A stretch of DNA of 64,000 bases. Source: Phenylobacterium sp. (GTDB lineage: Bacteria; Pseudomonadota; Alphaproteobacteria; Caulobacterales; Caulobacteraceae). Below the pieces are notes generated by a model that did no database searches, was not told the origin of the DNA, and saw only the letters and a list, made by a program, of their open reading frames with translations. This document shows positions 38,991 to 50,288 of the stretch, piece by piece. Every line of letters starts with the position of its first letter. Positions within the stretch are counted from its first letter, which is position 1. The DNA lies in the NCBI RefSeq assembly GCF_019636135.1, contig NZ_JAHBYD010000003.1:1-64000 (forward strand). The letters run 5' to 3'. The translations under genes and the position numbers were made by a program.

Positions 38991-39410
38991 CTACTTCTGC
39001 AGGGTCGCCAGATACTCGGCGCGATACCAGAAGTCGGCTGGGTTCACGTACATCCAGTAGCGGCGCACGAGCCCGTCCTCGCCGAACTCGAACACCGACG
39101 ACCCCGGTACACGCACCTCCTTGCCGCTGTAGCTGCCCTTGATGGTCCAGGTGATGCAGGCCATCGGCGGCTCGATGATCATGTGCTCGAAGTCGCGGTG
39201 ATAGTCGGTTAGCGCGCCGAAGCCGATCCGCTCGGCGGCCCGCTCGGTGGCGCGATCGGCCACGAACGTCCCGTTGCGCCAGCCATGCACGTCCGGCGAC
39301 ATCACCTTGTCGATGCGGTCGCTGGTCTCCTCGACGGTCGAGGTCGGGCGGCTGTTCTCGGCGGCGTTCAGCTGGTGCAGCGCGGCGGCGATCCGGTCTC
39401 GGGTGATCAT
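38991..39410 (-). CDS. NTF2-like (SnoaL-type) protein (module B)
   Basis: A 139-residue protein with the NTF2 fold: RIAAALHQLNAAENSR, DKVMSPDVHGWRNG, DYHRDFEHMIIEPPMACITWTIKGSY, and a C-terminal VRRYWMYVNPADFWYRAEY. Start ATG 39410 is chosen because similarity begins at MITRDRIAAAL; the upstream frame is antisense. Last gene of the minus-strand module B, 20 bp after the monooxygenase gene. Confidence 0.8.
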   Translation of the reverse strand: MITRDRIAAALHQLNAAENSRPTSTVEETSDRIDKVMSPDVHGWRNGTFVADRATERAAERIGFGALTDYHRDFEHMIIEPPMACITWTIKGSYSGKEVRVPGSSVFEFGEDGLVRRYWMYVNPADFWYRAEYLATLQK

Positions 39411-39430
39411 GGCGTTCTCCTCAGGCGGCC

Positions 39431-40894
39431 TTATCGGGTCTCGAAGTCGTGCATCTTCGGCGTGGCCATCTCGTCGACGAAGCGGCCGTAGGTGAAGGTC
39501 CACGAGGCCGGCACACCCTGCTTGTCGAGGTACCAGCTGTTGCAGCCGGTGACCCAGACGGTCCGCTTGGCGGCCTCCTGCCGCTCAGTCTCGAAGCGGT
39601 CCAGCGCCGCCTGGGTCGCGCTCACCTCGCCGTAGTCGCCGGCGCTGAGGCCGTCGATCAGCCGCAGGATGTAGGCGAGCTGGTGTTCGCAGACCTCGAT
39701 CAGCGAGAAGTTGCCGACCGGGCTGTTCGGCCCGCCCAGCATGAAGAAGTTCGGGAACTCCGGCACCGTCACCGCCAGATAGGCCACCGGCGCGTCGGCC
39801 CACACCTTGTCGAGGTCGATGCCGCCACGGCCGTAGACCTTGGCGGGGCGCACGAAGCGGTCGGTGTGGAAGCCGGTGGCCAGCACCAGCAGGTCCAGCT
39901 CGTGCAGCACGCCGTCGTCGGTGCGCACGCCCTCAGACTCGATCCGCTGGATGCCCGCGGTCACCAGTTCGGCGTTCGGCTGCTGGATCGCCGGGTAGAA
40001 CTCGCTGGAGATCACCAGTCGCTTGCAGGCGGCCCGGTAACCGGGCGTGAGCCTGGCGCGCAGCTCGGGGTCGCGCACCGTAGCCAGGTTCTCCGAGCAC
40101 AGCCGCTGGATCTCGGCGAGCTCCGGGGAGTCGTAGTCGAGCACCGCGGTGGCGTAGCCCTCGATCGTGCGGGTCCGGTACTGCTGCACCAGCCTCTCGA
40201 GCGCCGCCGGGTCGGCGCGGAATGTCGCCTTCTCGTCCTCGGAGTAGACGATGTTCGGCCGCGGCATCACCCACTGCGCCGTGCGCTGGAACAGGGTGAA
40301 CTTCGACGCCCGCGGCACGAGCGCGGCGGTGATCTGCGCCGCCGTCGAGCCGGTTCCGACGACGCCGATGCGCTTGCCGTCGACCGGCACGTCGTGGTCC
40401 CAGCGCGCGGAATGGAAGACCGCGCCCTTGAAGGTCTCCAGCCCGTCGAACTTCGGGATGTTGGGGTGGTGCAGCACGCCTGTCGCGGCGATCACCACGT
40501 CGAAGCGGTCCTGATGCCCGGACGCGGTCGTCACGGTCCAGCGGCCGTCGAGATATTCCAGTTTCATGACCTCGTCGCCGAAGCGGATTTTCTGCTCCAC
40601 GTCGAACTGGCGCGACATGCGCTGGAAGTAGTCGAAGATCTCGGGGCCGGCGGCCAGCAGGCTGCCCCACTCGGGATTGCGGGCGAAGGAGTAGGTGTAC
40701 CAGTGGGCCGGCACGTCGCAGGCCAGCCCCGGGTATGTGTTCTCGCGCCAGGTGCCGCCCACGCGGTTGGCCTTCTCGAACACCACGAAGTCGAGGCCCT
40801 GCTGCCGCAGTCGGATCGCGGCCAGCACGCCCGACATCCCGGCTCCGATCACCGCCACCCGGATCGCCCGCGCCGTCTGTTTGGCCTTGCTCAC
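39431..40894 (-). CDS. Flavin-binding monooxygenase, Baeyer-Villiger type
   Basis: A 487-residue class B flavoprotein monooxygenase. FAD-binding GAGMSG (~17-22) with VFEKANRVGGTWREN; BVMO fingerprint FKGAVFHSARWDHD (FxGxxxHxxxW); NADPH-binding GTGSTAAQ; and the conserved LVLATGFHTD. These enzymes insert oxygen next to a ketone carbonyl, or oxidise N or S. It sits between amidohydrolase and NTF2-like genes in a minus-strand operon, so a ketone or lactone step is likely. Confidence 0.92.
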   Translation of the reverse strand: MSKAKQTARAIRVAVIGAGMSGVLAAIRLRQQGLDFVVFEKANRVGGTWRENTYPGLACDVPAHWYTYSFARNPEWGSLLAAGPEIFDYFQRMSRQFDVEQKIRFGDEVMKLEYLDGRWTVTTASGHQDRFDVVIAATGVLHHPNIPKFDGLETFKGAVFHSARWDHDVPVDGKRIGVVGTGSTAAQITAALVPRASKFTLFQRTAQWVMPRPNIVYSEDEKATFRADPAALERLVQQYRTRTIEGYATAVLDYDSPELAEIQRLCSENLATVRDPELRARLTPGYRAACKRLVISSEFYPAIQQPNAELVTAGIQRIESEGVRTDDGVLHELDLLVLATGFHTDRFVRPAKVYGRGGIDLDKVWADAPVAYLAVTVPEFPNFFMLGGPNSPVGNFSLIEVCEHQLAYILRLIDGLSAGDYGEVSATQAALDRFETERQEAAKRTVWVTGCNSWYLDKQGVPASWTFTYGRFVDEMATPKMHDFETR

Positions 40895-40919
40895 CTGCCT
40901 ACTCCTCCAACACTTGCGA

Positions 40920-42641
<1,722 letters not shown>

Positions 42642-42652
42642 CGTTGGTCTCC

Positions 42653-43999
42653 TCACTTCGCCGGGTCGTTGGCTTCGGCGATGTCGCGCGCCAATGTACG
42701 CCCGGCGGCCGCGAAGCAGATGGCGCCCAGAAGGCCGGTCACCAGGCAGATCAGGATGGCCATGCGCAGGCCCTCCGCCGGGCCCAGGCTGGGCGCCAGC
42801 GCGTCGCTGACCAGGCCGGTCGCGACGGGGCCGATCCCCAGGCCGATGCCTGAGGCGATGAAGGTCGTGACCGCCAGCGCCGTCGCCCGCGCGTTCGCGC
42901 CGGCCACCTGCTGCAGCGCCAGCGAGCCCGGTCCGCCGAACAGGGCGATGAAGAAGGCGGCCAGCGCCGACAGCACCAGCGACAGCGTCACGTCCGGCAC
43001 GGTGAACATCGCCGCGTAGCTGATGGTGCCGAGCAGCATCCCGGCGGCCGGGATCAGGGTCAGCGCGCGGACGTCGCGGCGGCCCATGCGGTCACCGAGC
43101 CAGCCGCCGGCGAGCGAGCCGGCGGCCCCGCCCACGGCGCCGAAGAGGCCCAGGCCCAGGCCGATCACCGCCAGCGGGCGCATGCCGAGGCTCGCCGAGA
43201 GCTGCGCCAGGTCCGCGGCATGGCTGCGCAGGTAGAACGATCCGGCGAAGGCGCCGGCAGTATAGCCGACGAAGCCGATCGAGCCGAAGGCCAGCGACAC
43301 CAGCACGAACGACGGCCGCTTCAGCAGCATGCCCAGCACCTGCATTAACGGCTGCTGCGCCGGGCGGTCGGCGGGCGCCTGATGCCGCCGCGGATCGGTC
43401 AGCGTCAGCAGCACCAGCGCGCCCACGATCAGTCCCGGGACCCCGGCGCACACCAGCGTCCAGCGCCACCCGATCATCTCGCCCAGCACGCCGCCCGCCA
43501 CGAGGCCGAGCGCCCCACCGATCGACTGCCCGGACATGAAGATCGCCAGCGCGCCCGACCGCCGCTCGGCCGGGAACTCGTCGACGATCAGCGACTGGGC
43601 CGGCGGCGCGCAGCCGGCCTCGCCCACGCCCACGCCGATGCGGCACAGGAACATCTGGATGAAGCTGCCCGCCGCCCCGCTGAGCGCTGTGAACGCGCTC
43701 CACGCAAAGGCCGCCACGCCCAGCACCCGCACCCGGTCGCTACGGTCGGCGATCCGCGCGATGGGCAGGGCGGCGGTGCAGTAGAGGAGGGCGAACGCCA
43801 GTCCGGTCAGGGCGCCCAGCTGGGCGTCGCTGAGGTTCAGCTCGTGTTTGATGGGCTCCGCCAGGATGTTGATGATCCGGCGGTCCAGCATGTTGAGCGC
43901 GTTGGCCGCCGTCAGCAGCCCCAGCATCCAGAGGCCGTAGCCCGGCTGCACCGCCGGGGCCGGTGGACGTTCCGCCGTCTGGTCGATCGACTGGGCCAA
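42653..43999 (-). CDS. MFS transporter (module B)
   Basis: A 448-residue 12-helix transporter. MFS motif ARIADRSDRVRVLG and FLCRIGVGVGEAGCAPPAQSLIVDEFPAERRSGAL match the module A transporter closely, including the start NMLDRRIINILAEPIKHELNLS. It lies between the TonB receptor and the amidohydrolase in the minus-strand operon, and is probably the inner-membrane importer for the same substrate class. Confidence 0.92.
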   Translation of the reverse strand: MAQSIDQTAERPPAPAVQPGYGLWMLGLLTAANALNMLDRRIINILAEPIKHELNLSDAQLGALTGLAFALLYCTAALPIARIADRSDRVRVLGVAAFAWSAFTALSGAAGSFIQMFLCRIGVGVGEAGCAPPAQSLIVDEFPAERRSGALAIFMSGQSIGGALGLVAGGVLGEMIGWRWTLVCAGVPGLIVGALVLLTLTDPRRHQAPADRPAQQPLMQVLGMLLKRPSFVLVSLAFGSIGFVGYTAGAFAGSFYLRSHAADLAQLSASLGMRPLAVIGLGLGLFGAVGGAAGSLAGGWLGDRMGRRDVRALTLIPAAGMLLGTISYAAMFTVPDVTLSLVLSALAAFFIALFGGPGSLALQQVAGANARATALAVTTFIASGIGLGIGPVATGLVSDALAPSLGPAEGLRMAILICLVTGLLGAICFAAAGRTLARDIAEANDPAK

Positions 44000-44017
44000 C
44001 GCGCTACGCTTGCTCCG

Positions 44018-46453
44018 CTACTGTCCGAATTTGACGTTCAGCTTCACGCCCAGCGTGCGCCGCGCGTCCAGCGCCGGGATGTTCGAGTACCCCCGCGTCG
44101 AGACCGGGTTGGTGCCCGCGAGGCCCGAGTCCAGCGGCGTCGTGAAGATGCCGGACACGAAGTACTCGTTCAGCAGGTTGCGGGCGAACACCGCCACCCG
44201 CCAGCGGCTGTCCTCGGGCCCATAGCCGACCTCGGCGTTCAGGATGCCGTACGAGCTGTTGAGCGTGTTCGGGTCGGCCACTTCGCCGTAGGTCTTGCTG
44301 CGCCAGTTGTAGGCCGCGTGCGCCGTCAGCGTGTGATCGTCGCCCATCGGCAGCGTGAGGTCTGCGCCCAGGTTGAAAGACCACTTCGGCGAGTAGACCA
44401 GCGGGTAGCCGGCGGCGTTGAACTGGTTCGGCGTGCCCGCGGGCGAGCCCGGCGGGATGAAGTTGCAGAGCCCCGGCGTCGTGCCCGGGTTGGTGAAGCC
44501 GTCCTTGCACTGGATGGCGTAGTTCACGAACTTCGTCGGGATGTAGGCGACGTTGCCGTTCACCGACAGCAGCGAGTTGATGCGGGCGAACAGGTCGGCT
44601 TCCACGCCCTTGGTCTGCAGGCGGCCGGCGTTGGTGGTCGTGTAGAACGACGTGGCCGGGTTCGGCGAGATCCTCTGCTGGCCCTGGAAGTCGATGTAGT
44701 CGACCTTGAACACGTCCATGTTCAGGATCACGCGACGGTCGAACAGCTGCGACTTGATGCCGATCTCGTACGACTTCGACAGCTCGGGCCGCACCAGCTG
44801 CTGGGGCTGGCCCGACGGGTTCGAGATCACCGGGCCTTTGTAGCCGGTGCCGTAGCTCGCATAGAGGTTGATGTCCGGCGTCAGGTCGTACTTGGCGGTG
44901 ATCTTGTAGGTCACCTTGTCGGCGTTGGTCTTGGCCGAGAACGGGCCCGGGATGCCGCCGGCCGGGTGGCAGGCGCCGGTCGCCAGGAACGTCGCGGCGG
45001 CGCACATGCCGGGCGTGTCGTAGTAGGCGATGCGCTGGCGCACGTGGTCGTTGGTGTAGCGGCCGCCGAGGATCACCGTGAAGGCGTCGGTCACCTCCGC
45101 TTCGACCTGGCCGAAGAAGGCGTAGCTCTCAACCACGCCCTTGGCGATCGGCGAGTAGCCGCTGGCCGTGCCTGGCCCGACCGAGTTGTTGGAGAAGATG
45201 ATGCCGGTGTCGTCCGGCACGATACCCAGGGTGCCGCCGTCGGCGTTCTCCTGGAACGGCGTCGCGCGATAGTAGAAGCCGCCCAGGGTGTAGTCGAAGA
45301 TGTTGATCTTGCCGTTGACGCGCATCTCGTGCGTCCACTGCTCGCCGCCAGAGATCGTCGGGTTGAAGCTGTAGGCCTGCTTCGGCGAGGCGTCGGTGTC
45401 GATCGCGATGTCCTGGTAGAGGTCGCGGAAGGCCGTGATCGAGGTCAGGGTCGCGGGGCCCAGGTCATAGTCGACCCGCAGCGAGACGAGCTTGCTGGTT
45501 TGGTCCGAGAACGACTTGCCGTCGAGCGCGGTGGCGCGGTTCTTCGGGCCGGCCACGATACCGTAGGGCGCCACCGCATCGCAGGCGCGGTAGAGCGTGG
45601 GGCCGGCCACGGCGCGGCGGAAGCCCGAGCCGCAGACGCGCAGGGTCCACTCGCCATTGCCGTCGTCCTCGGCCGAGCGGTACTCGCCCGCGAGCAGCAC
45701 GCTCAGCCTGTCGTTGGGCTTCCAGAGCAGCTTTCCGCGTAGCGCGTAGCGGTCGTACTCGTAGATATCCTTGCCGGTGAACCGGTTGGGCAGGAAGCCG
45801 TCGCGATGCTGGTAGACCGCGCCGAGGCGCAGGGCGACCGTATCGCCGAGCGGGATGTTCGCGTTCGACTGAAGGCCGATCTCGTTGTCGGTTCCGTACG
45901 AGACCACGCCGTCGGCGCTGTAGACGCCCAGCACCGGCTTCTTGGTGATGATCTGGATGATGCCGGCCGAACTGTTCTTGCCGAACAGCGTGCCCTGCGG
46001 GCCCTTCAGCACCTCGATCCGGTCGAGGTCGGTCAGCGACTGGTAGCTGGGGCCGGAGAAGGCGATCTCGGGCAGTCCCTGGACCACGTCGTCGATGACG
46101 AGGCCGACCGACTGCTCGCCCGTGATCAGGATCGACTGGGTGCCGACGCCGCGGATGTTGAAGCCGCCGCCGAAGTTGCCGTTGTAGTTCACGCCCGGCG
46201 ACAGGAATTGCAGGTCGGCGATCGTGGTGACGTTGGCGGATTCGACCTGCTTGGCGCTGACGACCGAGATGGCCACGGGGACGTCCTGCAGCCGCTGTTC
46301 GCGGCGCTGAGCCGTGACGACCACGTCCTCGACCGTGTTCACGCTGTCGTCCGACGCGCCGCCGGATGCGGCGGTCTGGGCGGCCGCGCCGCCAGCCATC
46401 GCCAGGATGCTGCTGCTCGCCAACAGCGCGCAAAGAGCGCGAGTTGTTTCCAT
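44018..46453 (-). CDS. TonB-dependent outer-membrane receptor (module B)
   Basis: An 811-residue receptor. Signal peptide ~1-25 (ALCALLASSSILAMAGGAAAQ); TonB box-like VEDVVVTAQRREQRLQDVPVAISVVS; plug with VLKGPQGTLFGKNSSAGIIQIITKKP; barrel ending LNVKFGQ. Strong similarity to the receptor at 34564-36963, including VDDIVQGLPEIAF versus IDDVVQGLPEIAF. First gene of the minus-strand module B operon: receptor, MFS, amidohydrolase, monooxygenase, NTF2. Confidence 0.93.
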   Translation of the reverse strand: METTRALCALLASSSILAMAGGAAAQTAASGGASDDSVNTVEDVVVTAQRREQRLQDVPVAISVVSAKQVESANVTTIADLQFLSPGVNYNGNFGGGFNIRGVGTQSILITGEQSVGLVIDDVVQGLPEIAFSGPSYQSLTDLDRIEVLKGPQGTLFGKNSSAGIIQIITKKPVLGVYSADGVVSYGTDNEIGLQSNANIPLGDTVALRLGAVYQHRDGFLPNRFTGKDIYEYDRYALRGKLLWKPNDRLSVLLAGEYRSAEDDGNGEWTLRVCGSGFRRAVAGPTLYRACDAVAPYGIVAGPKNRATALDGKSFSDQTSKLVSLRVDYDLGPATLTSITAFRDLYQDIAIDTDASPKQAYSFNPTISGGEQWTHEMRVNGKINIFDYTLGGFYYRATPFQENADGGTLGIVPDDTGIIFSNNSVGPGTASGYSPIAKGVVESYAFFGQVEAEVTDAFTVILGGRYTNDHVRQRIAYYDTPGMCAAATFLATGACHPAGGIPGPFSAKTNADKVTYKITAKYDLTPDINLYASYGTGYKGPVISNPSGQPQQLVRPELSKSYEIGIKSQLFDRRVILNMDVFKVDYIDFQGQQRISPNPATSFYTTTNAGRLQTKGVEADLFARINSLLSVNGNVAYIPTKFVNYAIQCKDGFTNPGTTPGLCNFIPPGSPAGTPNQFNAAGYPLVYSPKWSFNLGADLTLPMGDDHTLTAHAAYNWRSKTYGEVADPNTLNSSYGILNAEVGYGPEDSRWRVAVFARNLLNEYFVSGIFTTPLDSGLAGTNPVSTRGYSNIPALDARRTLGVKLNVKFGQ

Positions 46454-46864
46454 AAGGCCCCTCGTTCGTTTCCGCCCAGTGTGTTGCGCGAAGTAATCCC
46501 GCGCTTTCGATGCACCGACGGCCGATCAACTACGCAAAAACCGAAAAGGTCTGCGAACGTCAGTGTCCGGCGATTGGTGGGGTTAGTTTTGCTGAGCTGC
46601 GTCTGTAAATGAAGGCGACTTCATCACGTATATGATCAAGCGTCGTACGATGGTCGCTTGTCTTCCCACCGCCTGGTTTTTCCCGACAACCTGGTCGTGA
46701 AGAACGTCCGCCAACGCCCCGGTATGACCGCCACCCGGGGGAGGGGCGACGCGCCGGTTCGCGTCTGCAACCATGCGCGCGGCGTGGCTGTCGATGCGGT
46801 CGTCGTCGCGCTTGCGCAGCTTGGGGAAAGCTCCCCGTCTATCGGGGTGTGCAATCGCGCTGAG
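46454..46864. other. 411-bp gene-free junction between module B and the accessory island
   Basis: No convincing gene. The left half is the upstream region of the TonB receptor; no clear promoter was read. At 46833-46847 CCCCG-TCTAT-CGGGG, with an overlapping GGGGAAAGCTCCCC, forms hairpins that may end the minus-strand gene at 46865. This is the likely boundary of the accessory island. Confidence 0.45.
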
Positions 46865-48103
46865 TTACGCGGGGTAAGCGCGGTTTCCGTCCTCGCGGAT
46901 ATAGGCGAAGGCGGTGAGGTGCGGGGCCGAGGAGGTGAACACCAGTTTGTACTCGATCAGTGGCTGGAACTGCTGCGGGCGGGGGCCTCGCGTCACGACG
47001 CGTAGATTTGCGACTGCGTGCTCGTCTTGGAAGCCGACGCCGGTGCAGACGAGGTGGAGCTGGCGACCGAGATCCGGGTTGTGCAGGATTTGTTGAAGTT
47101 CGCTCTCCGCATTCGCGCTCGGCGGACGAGCCCCCAATACCGAGTGGGTGGCCATGGCGAGGTAGGACGTCTTTGCCGCCGATGGAAACGCGCCGGTCAT
47201 CCGCCGCATCTGGGCGGCGATCAGCCGTTGGAGCGGCTCCGCAGCCGGGTGCATGAGAGCCAGGTCGCGGACGGACACCAGGAGTTCGCGATGGCTAATC
47301 AAGCGGTAGACGACGTCGCGCGGCTCGGCCCCCTCCACCGCCGTGATACGTCGCGCATCGAAAGGCCGGGCGAAGAGAGGTTGATCACCTACTTGCCGCG
47401 AGGGCGTATCGATAGGGTCGTCCACGCGTGTCCAAAGATCGATGGCGCCCTGGGGGCCTACGATCTCGTAGGGACCGAGCGCCCCTTCCTTCACTCGGCA
47501 GGCCCGATGTTCCAGAACCGCAAGCACGACCTGGGTGTGGATCTGCTGCACGGCGTTGTCGTGCAAGCGATGGAGTCCGCCTACAAGGAGGCCGCAGGCG
47601 CCGGTACGTCGCGGGCGTCCAGTGGGCGCCAACTCCATCCGTCGGACGTGCGGGAACATCGTGTCGATGACCTCGCCGAGGGCCGGGTCATCGTTGCCGC
47701 CGCCGGTGTAGAACCGATGGCCGGGTGCGCCGACGGCGCCCAGCCGCGCGAGCTTGCCGTAGGCCTGGCACCATCCATCCAGGGCGGGGCTCGGTCCTGC
47801 GCCCGCGCCCTGCACATAGAGCTGCGTTTCCGGGCGCCCATGCGGGCCGAGTTCCTCCTCTTGAGCCAGGAGGGCGGCGGCGAGGTTGCGGACAGCGGTA
47901 GCGACGGCGCCGCTGCCGAGCATGCCGTTGAGGACGCGTGGCGCGTCGAGGGCGACACAGGGCCGCGGGAGGTCTTCCAGTTCCTCCGCCTGGGGAGGTC
48001 TAAGGCTCGCCGGTCGAAGCGCGATGTGGACTTCGCCAGTCGGGAGGTGGTGGATGACCGTCCAGAAGCCGCCCGCGAGCGCTGATCTTGATCGTCTGGC
48101 CAT
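46865..48103 (-). CDS. Hypothetical protein overlapping the ParB-like gene
   Basis: A 412-codon frame with no family recognised. Its last ~130 residues look natural (LQRLIAAQMRRMTGAF, then LHLVCTGVGFQDEHAVANLRVVTRG and LIEYKLVFTSSAPHLTAFAYI). Several stretches are proline/glycine-rich. ATG 48103 would overlap the ParB-like gene by 104 bp in another frame, which is unusual; the true start could be internal, or a frameshift may join the two. It lies at the left edge of the accessory island. Confidence 0.55.
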   Translation of the reverse strand: MARRSRSALAGGFWTVIHHLPTGEVHIALRPASLRPPQAEELEDLPRPCVALDAPRVLNGMLGSGAVATAVRNLAAALLAQEEELGPHGRPETQLYVQGAGAGPSPALDGWCQAYGKLARLGAVGAPGHRFYTGGGNDDPALGEVIDTMFPHVRRMELAPTGRPRRTGACGLLVGGLHRLHDNAVQQIHTQVVLAVLEHRACRVKEGALGPYEIVGPQGAIDLWTRVDDPIDTPSRQVGDQPLFARPFDARRITAVEGAEPRDVVYRLISHRELLVSVRDLALMHPAAEPLQRLIAAQMRRMTGAFPSAAKTSYLAMATHSVLGARPPSANAESELQQILHNPDLGRQLHLVCTGVGFQDEHAVANLRVVTRGPRPQQFQPLIEYKLVFTSSAPHLTAFAYIREDGNRAYPA

Positions 48104-49520
48104 TCAGCTTCCAGCGGCCCGCCTTCATGTCCCGGGCGTACCGCTCGACGACGGGCCCCGAGATCCGACGGTTCAGGCTGTTCGCCTGCAGAAGACGCTC
48201 TGCGATCTCGGGTGTGATCTCCTCAACCTGTGCGGTCAGTCCTGCCTTGCCGATGGCCGCGGCTGAATCGCCTTCAGCATCCAAGTGACGGTCGAAAAGA
48301 GGTGTTTCGGGCTCTCTGAGTCCGCTGATCCTCGGGAAAGGCTCTCGCTCAGGCGCGTACCGCAGCAACTTCAGTGGCTTGCCGGCGCTGAATGCGTTCC
48401 AGGCCTTTATGCAGACCGCGAGGACGTAGGCCTGCTTGCGGTTGCCGCCTTTCCCGCGCAGCTCCGTCAGAAGCCGCCTGAGCTGAGCTATCGGGCCATG
48501 GGCGTCGCTCAGAGTCTCATTGGAAAGTTCAGTGAAGAAGGCGTCGCATTTCGCAGGATTTGCGAGGCCGAACAGATAGTGGAGCGCAAGCCCCGTGCCG
48601 TGGGGCAGGAGCGGGGCCGTACGGAGGCTGGGCAGGATGCTGTCCCGGATTTCGGGATGATCCTCGATCAGTCCCAGCAAGGTCATGGACGACGGCTGCC
48701 GCGGCGTCGGCAGCGTGCGAGTGCGGTAGCCCCAGATGATGCGAAGCGCGGCGGCCAGAGCACGGCCATGCTGGATCTGCCGGATGGTCAGAACATCGGC
48801 AAGCGTGCGCTTGCGTAGCGCGTCCATGGTCTCAAACGCTGACGGCTCGATCCCTTCGACAACGAGAGCCTCGAACGGTCGTCCCGCCTCGATGCAGGCG
48901 AGTATGCGTGCTCGACCGTCCAGCACTTTCTGATCGCTGGAAAGTACAATCGACGCTCCGTTGAGCAGCCAACGACCACTGCGCATGTCATCTGCATAGG
49001 CCCGAACCAGGGTGGGGCTGACCTTGCTGGTCGCGAAGAACTGCGTCGCCAGTTGTCTAGCGTCTTCCGGTGTAATCACCGAGGTGTGCGACGTGATCAG
49101 ATCGTGTGTCATCACAAGGCCTCCCCTCACATCAAAAGTGAGAGACAAGCCGATCAGCCGGCAACCCCATAACGTGCACTCCCGCGCCTTCTGAACCACC
49201 GAACGGGCGCGATATTCATCCTGGGCGAGGTGGAAGTCTTGCCAGTCGGCGGCGATCTCAATGATTCTGCGTACGACTTGACCCTCACGCTCTAGCGCCC
49301 CGAGGGCCTCCAGGATCACGGTGCCAGCTTCGCGCTTCGAACGCTTCTCGCCGGTAGTCGGGTCGCGCTCATTTAGGAAGCGCTTCACCAGTTCGGCCGG
49401 GACGCCGGCAGGCGTCAGCACGCGCTCGGCTGCGGTCCGCTTGATGTTGACCAGCGTTGCGATGACCTCAAGGGCGAGCCGCCGTGCGTCGGCATCAATG
49501 AAATGACCGGCTTCAGACAA
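48000..49520 (-). CDS. Two-domain ParB-like protein
   Basis: A 506-residue protein with two copies of a ParB/Srx-like segment. Copy 1 (~residues 148-245): ITPEDARQLATQFF, YADDMRSGRWLLNG, KVLDGRARILACIEAGRPFEALVVEGI. Copy 2 (~430-485): ITPEIAERLLQAN, YARDMKAGRWKLNG, GRLLDG, after which it diverges and ends in a short Pro-rich tail. The LDGxxR motif of copy 1 is ParB/Srx-like and could bind nucleotide. Between lies a helical domain. TTG start; a TGA is four codons upstream. It is divergent from the QueC-like operon. Function unknown. Confidence 0.75.
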   Translation of the reverse strand: MSEAGHFIDADARRLALEVIATLVNIKRTAAERVLTPAGVPAELVKRFLNERDPTTGEKRSKREAGTVILEALGALEREGQVVRRIIEIAADWQDFHLAQDEYRARSVVQKARECTLWGCRLIGLSLTFDVRGGLVMTHDLITSHTSVITPEDARQLATQFFATSKVSPTLVRAYADDMRSGRWLLNGASIVLSSDQKVLDGRARILACIEAGRPFEALVVEGIEPSAFETMDALRKRTLADVLTIRQIQHGRALAAALRIIWGYRTRTLPTPRQPSSMTLLGLIEDHPEIRDSILPSLRTAPLLPHGTGLALHYLFGLANPAKCDAFFTELSNETLSDAHGPIAQLRRLLTELRGKGGNRKQAYVLAVCIKAWNAFSAGKPLKLLRYAPEREPFPRISGLREPETPLFDRHLDAEGDSAAAIGKAGLTAQVEEITPEIAERLLQANSLNRRISGPVVERYARDMKAGRWKLNGQTIKISARGRLLDGHPPPPDWRSPHRASTGEP

Positions 49521-49721
49521 CTGTGCTCGTCAACCCCCGCTCATGGACCGGCACCCTTAAGATAGTGACGCCGGCCGCGTTTGTCCCTTGTCGAGCCGCA
49601 TTCGCCCGTCGCCTGTCCAGAGCAGGTGCAGGCGAAAATCTGACATTGTCAAAAAGGTAGCGGTGAAATTTGACATTGTCGAGAGACTCGGGCATCCATT
49701 CTGACATTCGAGGATGCCTTC
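49521..49721. promoter_or_regulatory. Phased triple operator before the QueC-like operon
   Basis: TGACATTGTCA (49641-49651), TGACATTGTCG (49671-49681) and a shortened TGACATTCG (49702-49710) repeat at 30 and 31 bp, three helical turns. The full site is a palindrome, TGACA-T-TGTCA. The second overlaps a -35-like TTGACA (49670-49675). The operon's own XRE protein is the likely binder. Confidence 0.6.
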
Positions 49722-50288
49722 ATGAGCGACGGTCCCTACAAGACGCTGAAGATGAGCCCGAAATGGCGGGCCCTGGCGAAGCTCGCGGGCAACGGGGCCC
49801 ACAGCGCTGCGGAGGTGGCGGAGGCCGTGCCGGCGGCGCTGGCCGCCGACTGGCGCGAGATCGGGCAGCCGTTCTTGCGCCAAATGCGTGCCGCCCTCGG
49901 GGACGATGATCGCGGCATGCTTCTCTCCGAAGTCGCGAAGCAGGAGGTGGGCCGGCTGCGGGCCCAGGCCAGCAATCCGATGGAAGCCCTGCTTGCTGAC
50001 AACGCCATTGACGTGCTGCGCGACGGCTATCGGGGTGCCGCAGCGTTCGAGGAAGCGGCCGCTGCGACTATCGCCGAGCGCGCCGATCGCGGCCAGCGAC
50101 AGGTCGAGGAGCACTACCGGCGCGAAGCCTCCCAGGGTAAGGCCGCGGACATCCGCGTTCGTCTGACCGACTCGATGGCGGCCGCCAATCTGCGAGGCCT
50201 CGCGTCGGCGCTCGTCGCCGGTGTCCCGGTCCGCGACCTGACTCCGTCGGTCGATCGGTCCGGTCTCGATGAAGGAGTGAGCTTGTGA
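49722..50288 (+). CDS. Hypothetical helical protein, first gene of the QueC-like operon
   Basis: A 188-residue protein, no family recognised. It is strongly alpha-helical and Ala-rich with an N-terminal basic motif (KTLKMSPKWRALAKLAG), a central acidic helix, and RGAAAFEEAAAATIAERADRGQRQVEEHYRREA that may form a coiled coil. Its stop overlaps the next gene start by 4 bp. By analogy with systems where a QueC-like protein acts on a partner protein, this could be the substrate, but that is inference only. Confidence 0.75.
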   Translation: MSDGPYKTLKMSPKWRALAKLAGNGAHSAAEVAEAVPAALAADWREIGQPFLRQMRAALGDDDRGMLLSEVAKQEVGRLRAQASNPMEALLADNAIDVLRDGYRGAAAFEEAAAATIAERADRGQRQVEEHYRREASQGKAADIRVRLTDSMAAANLRGLASALVAGVPVRDLTPSVDRSGLDEGVSL

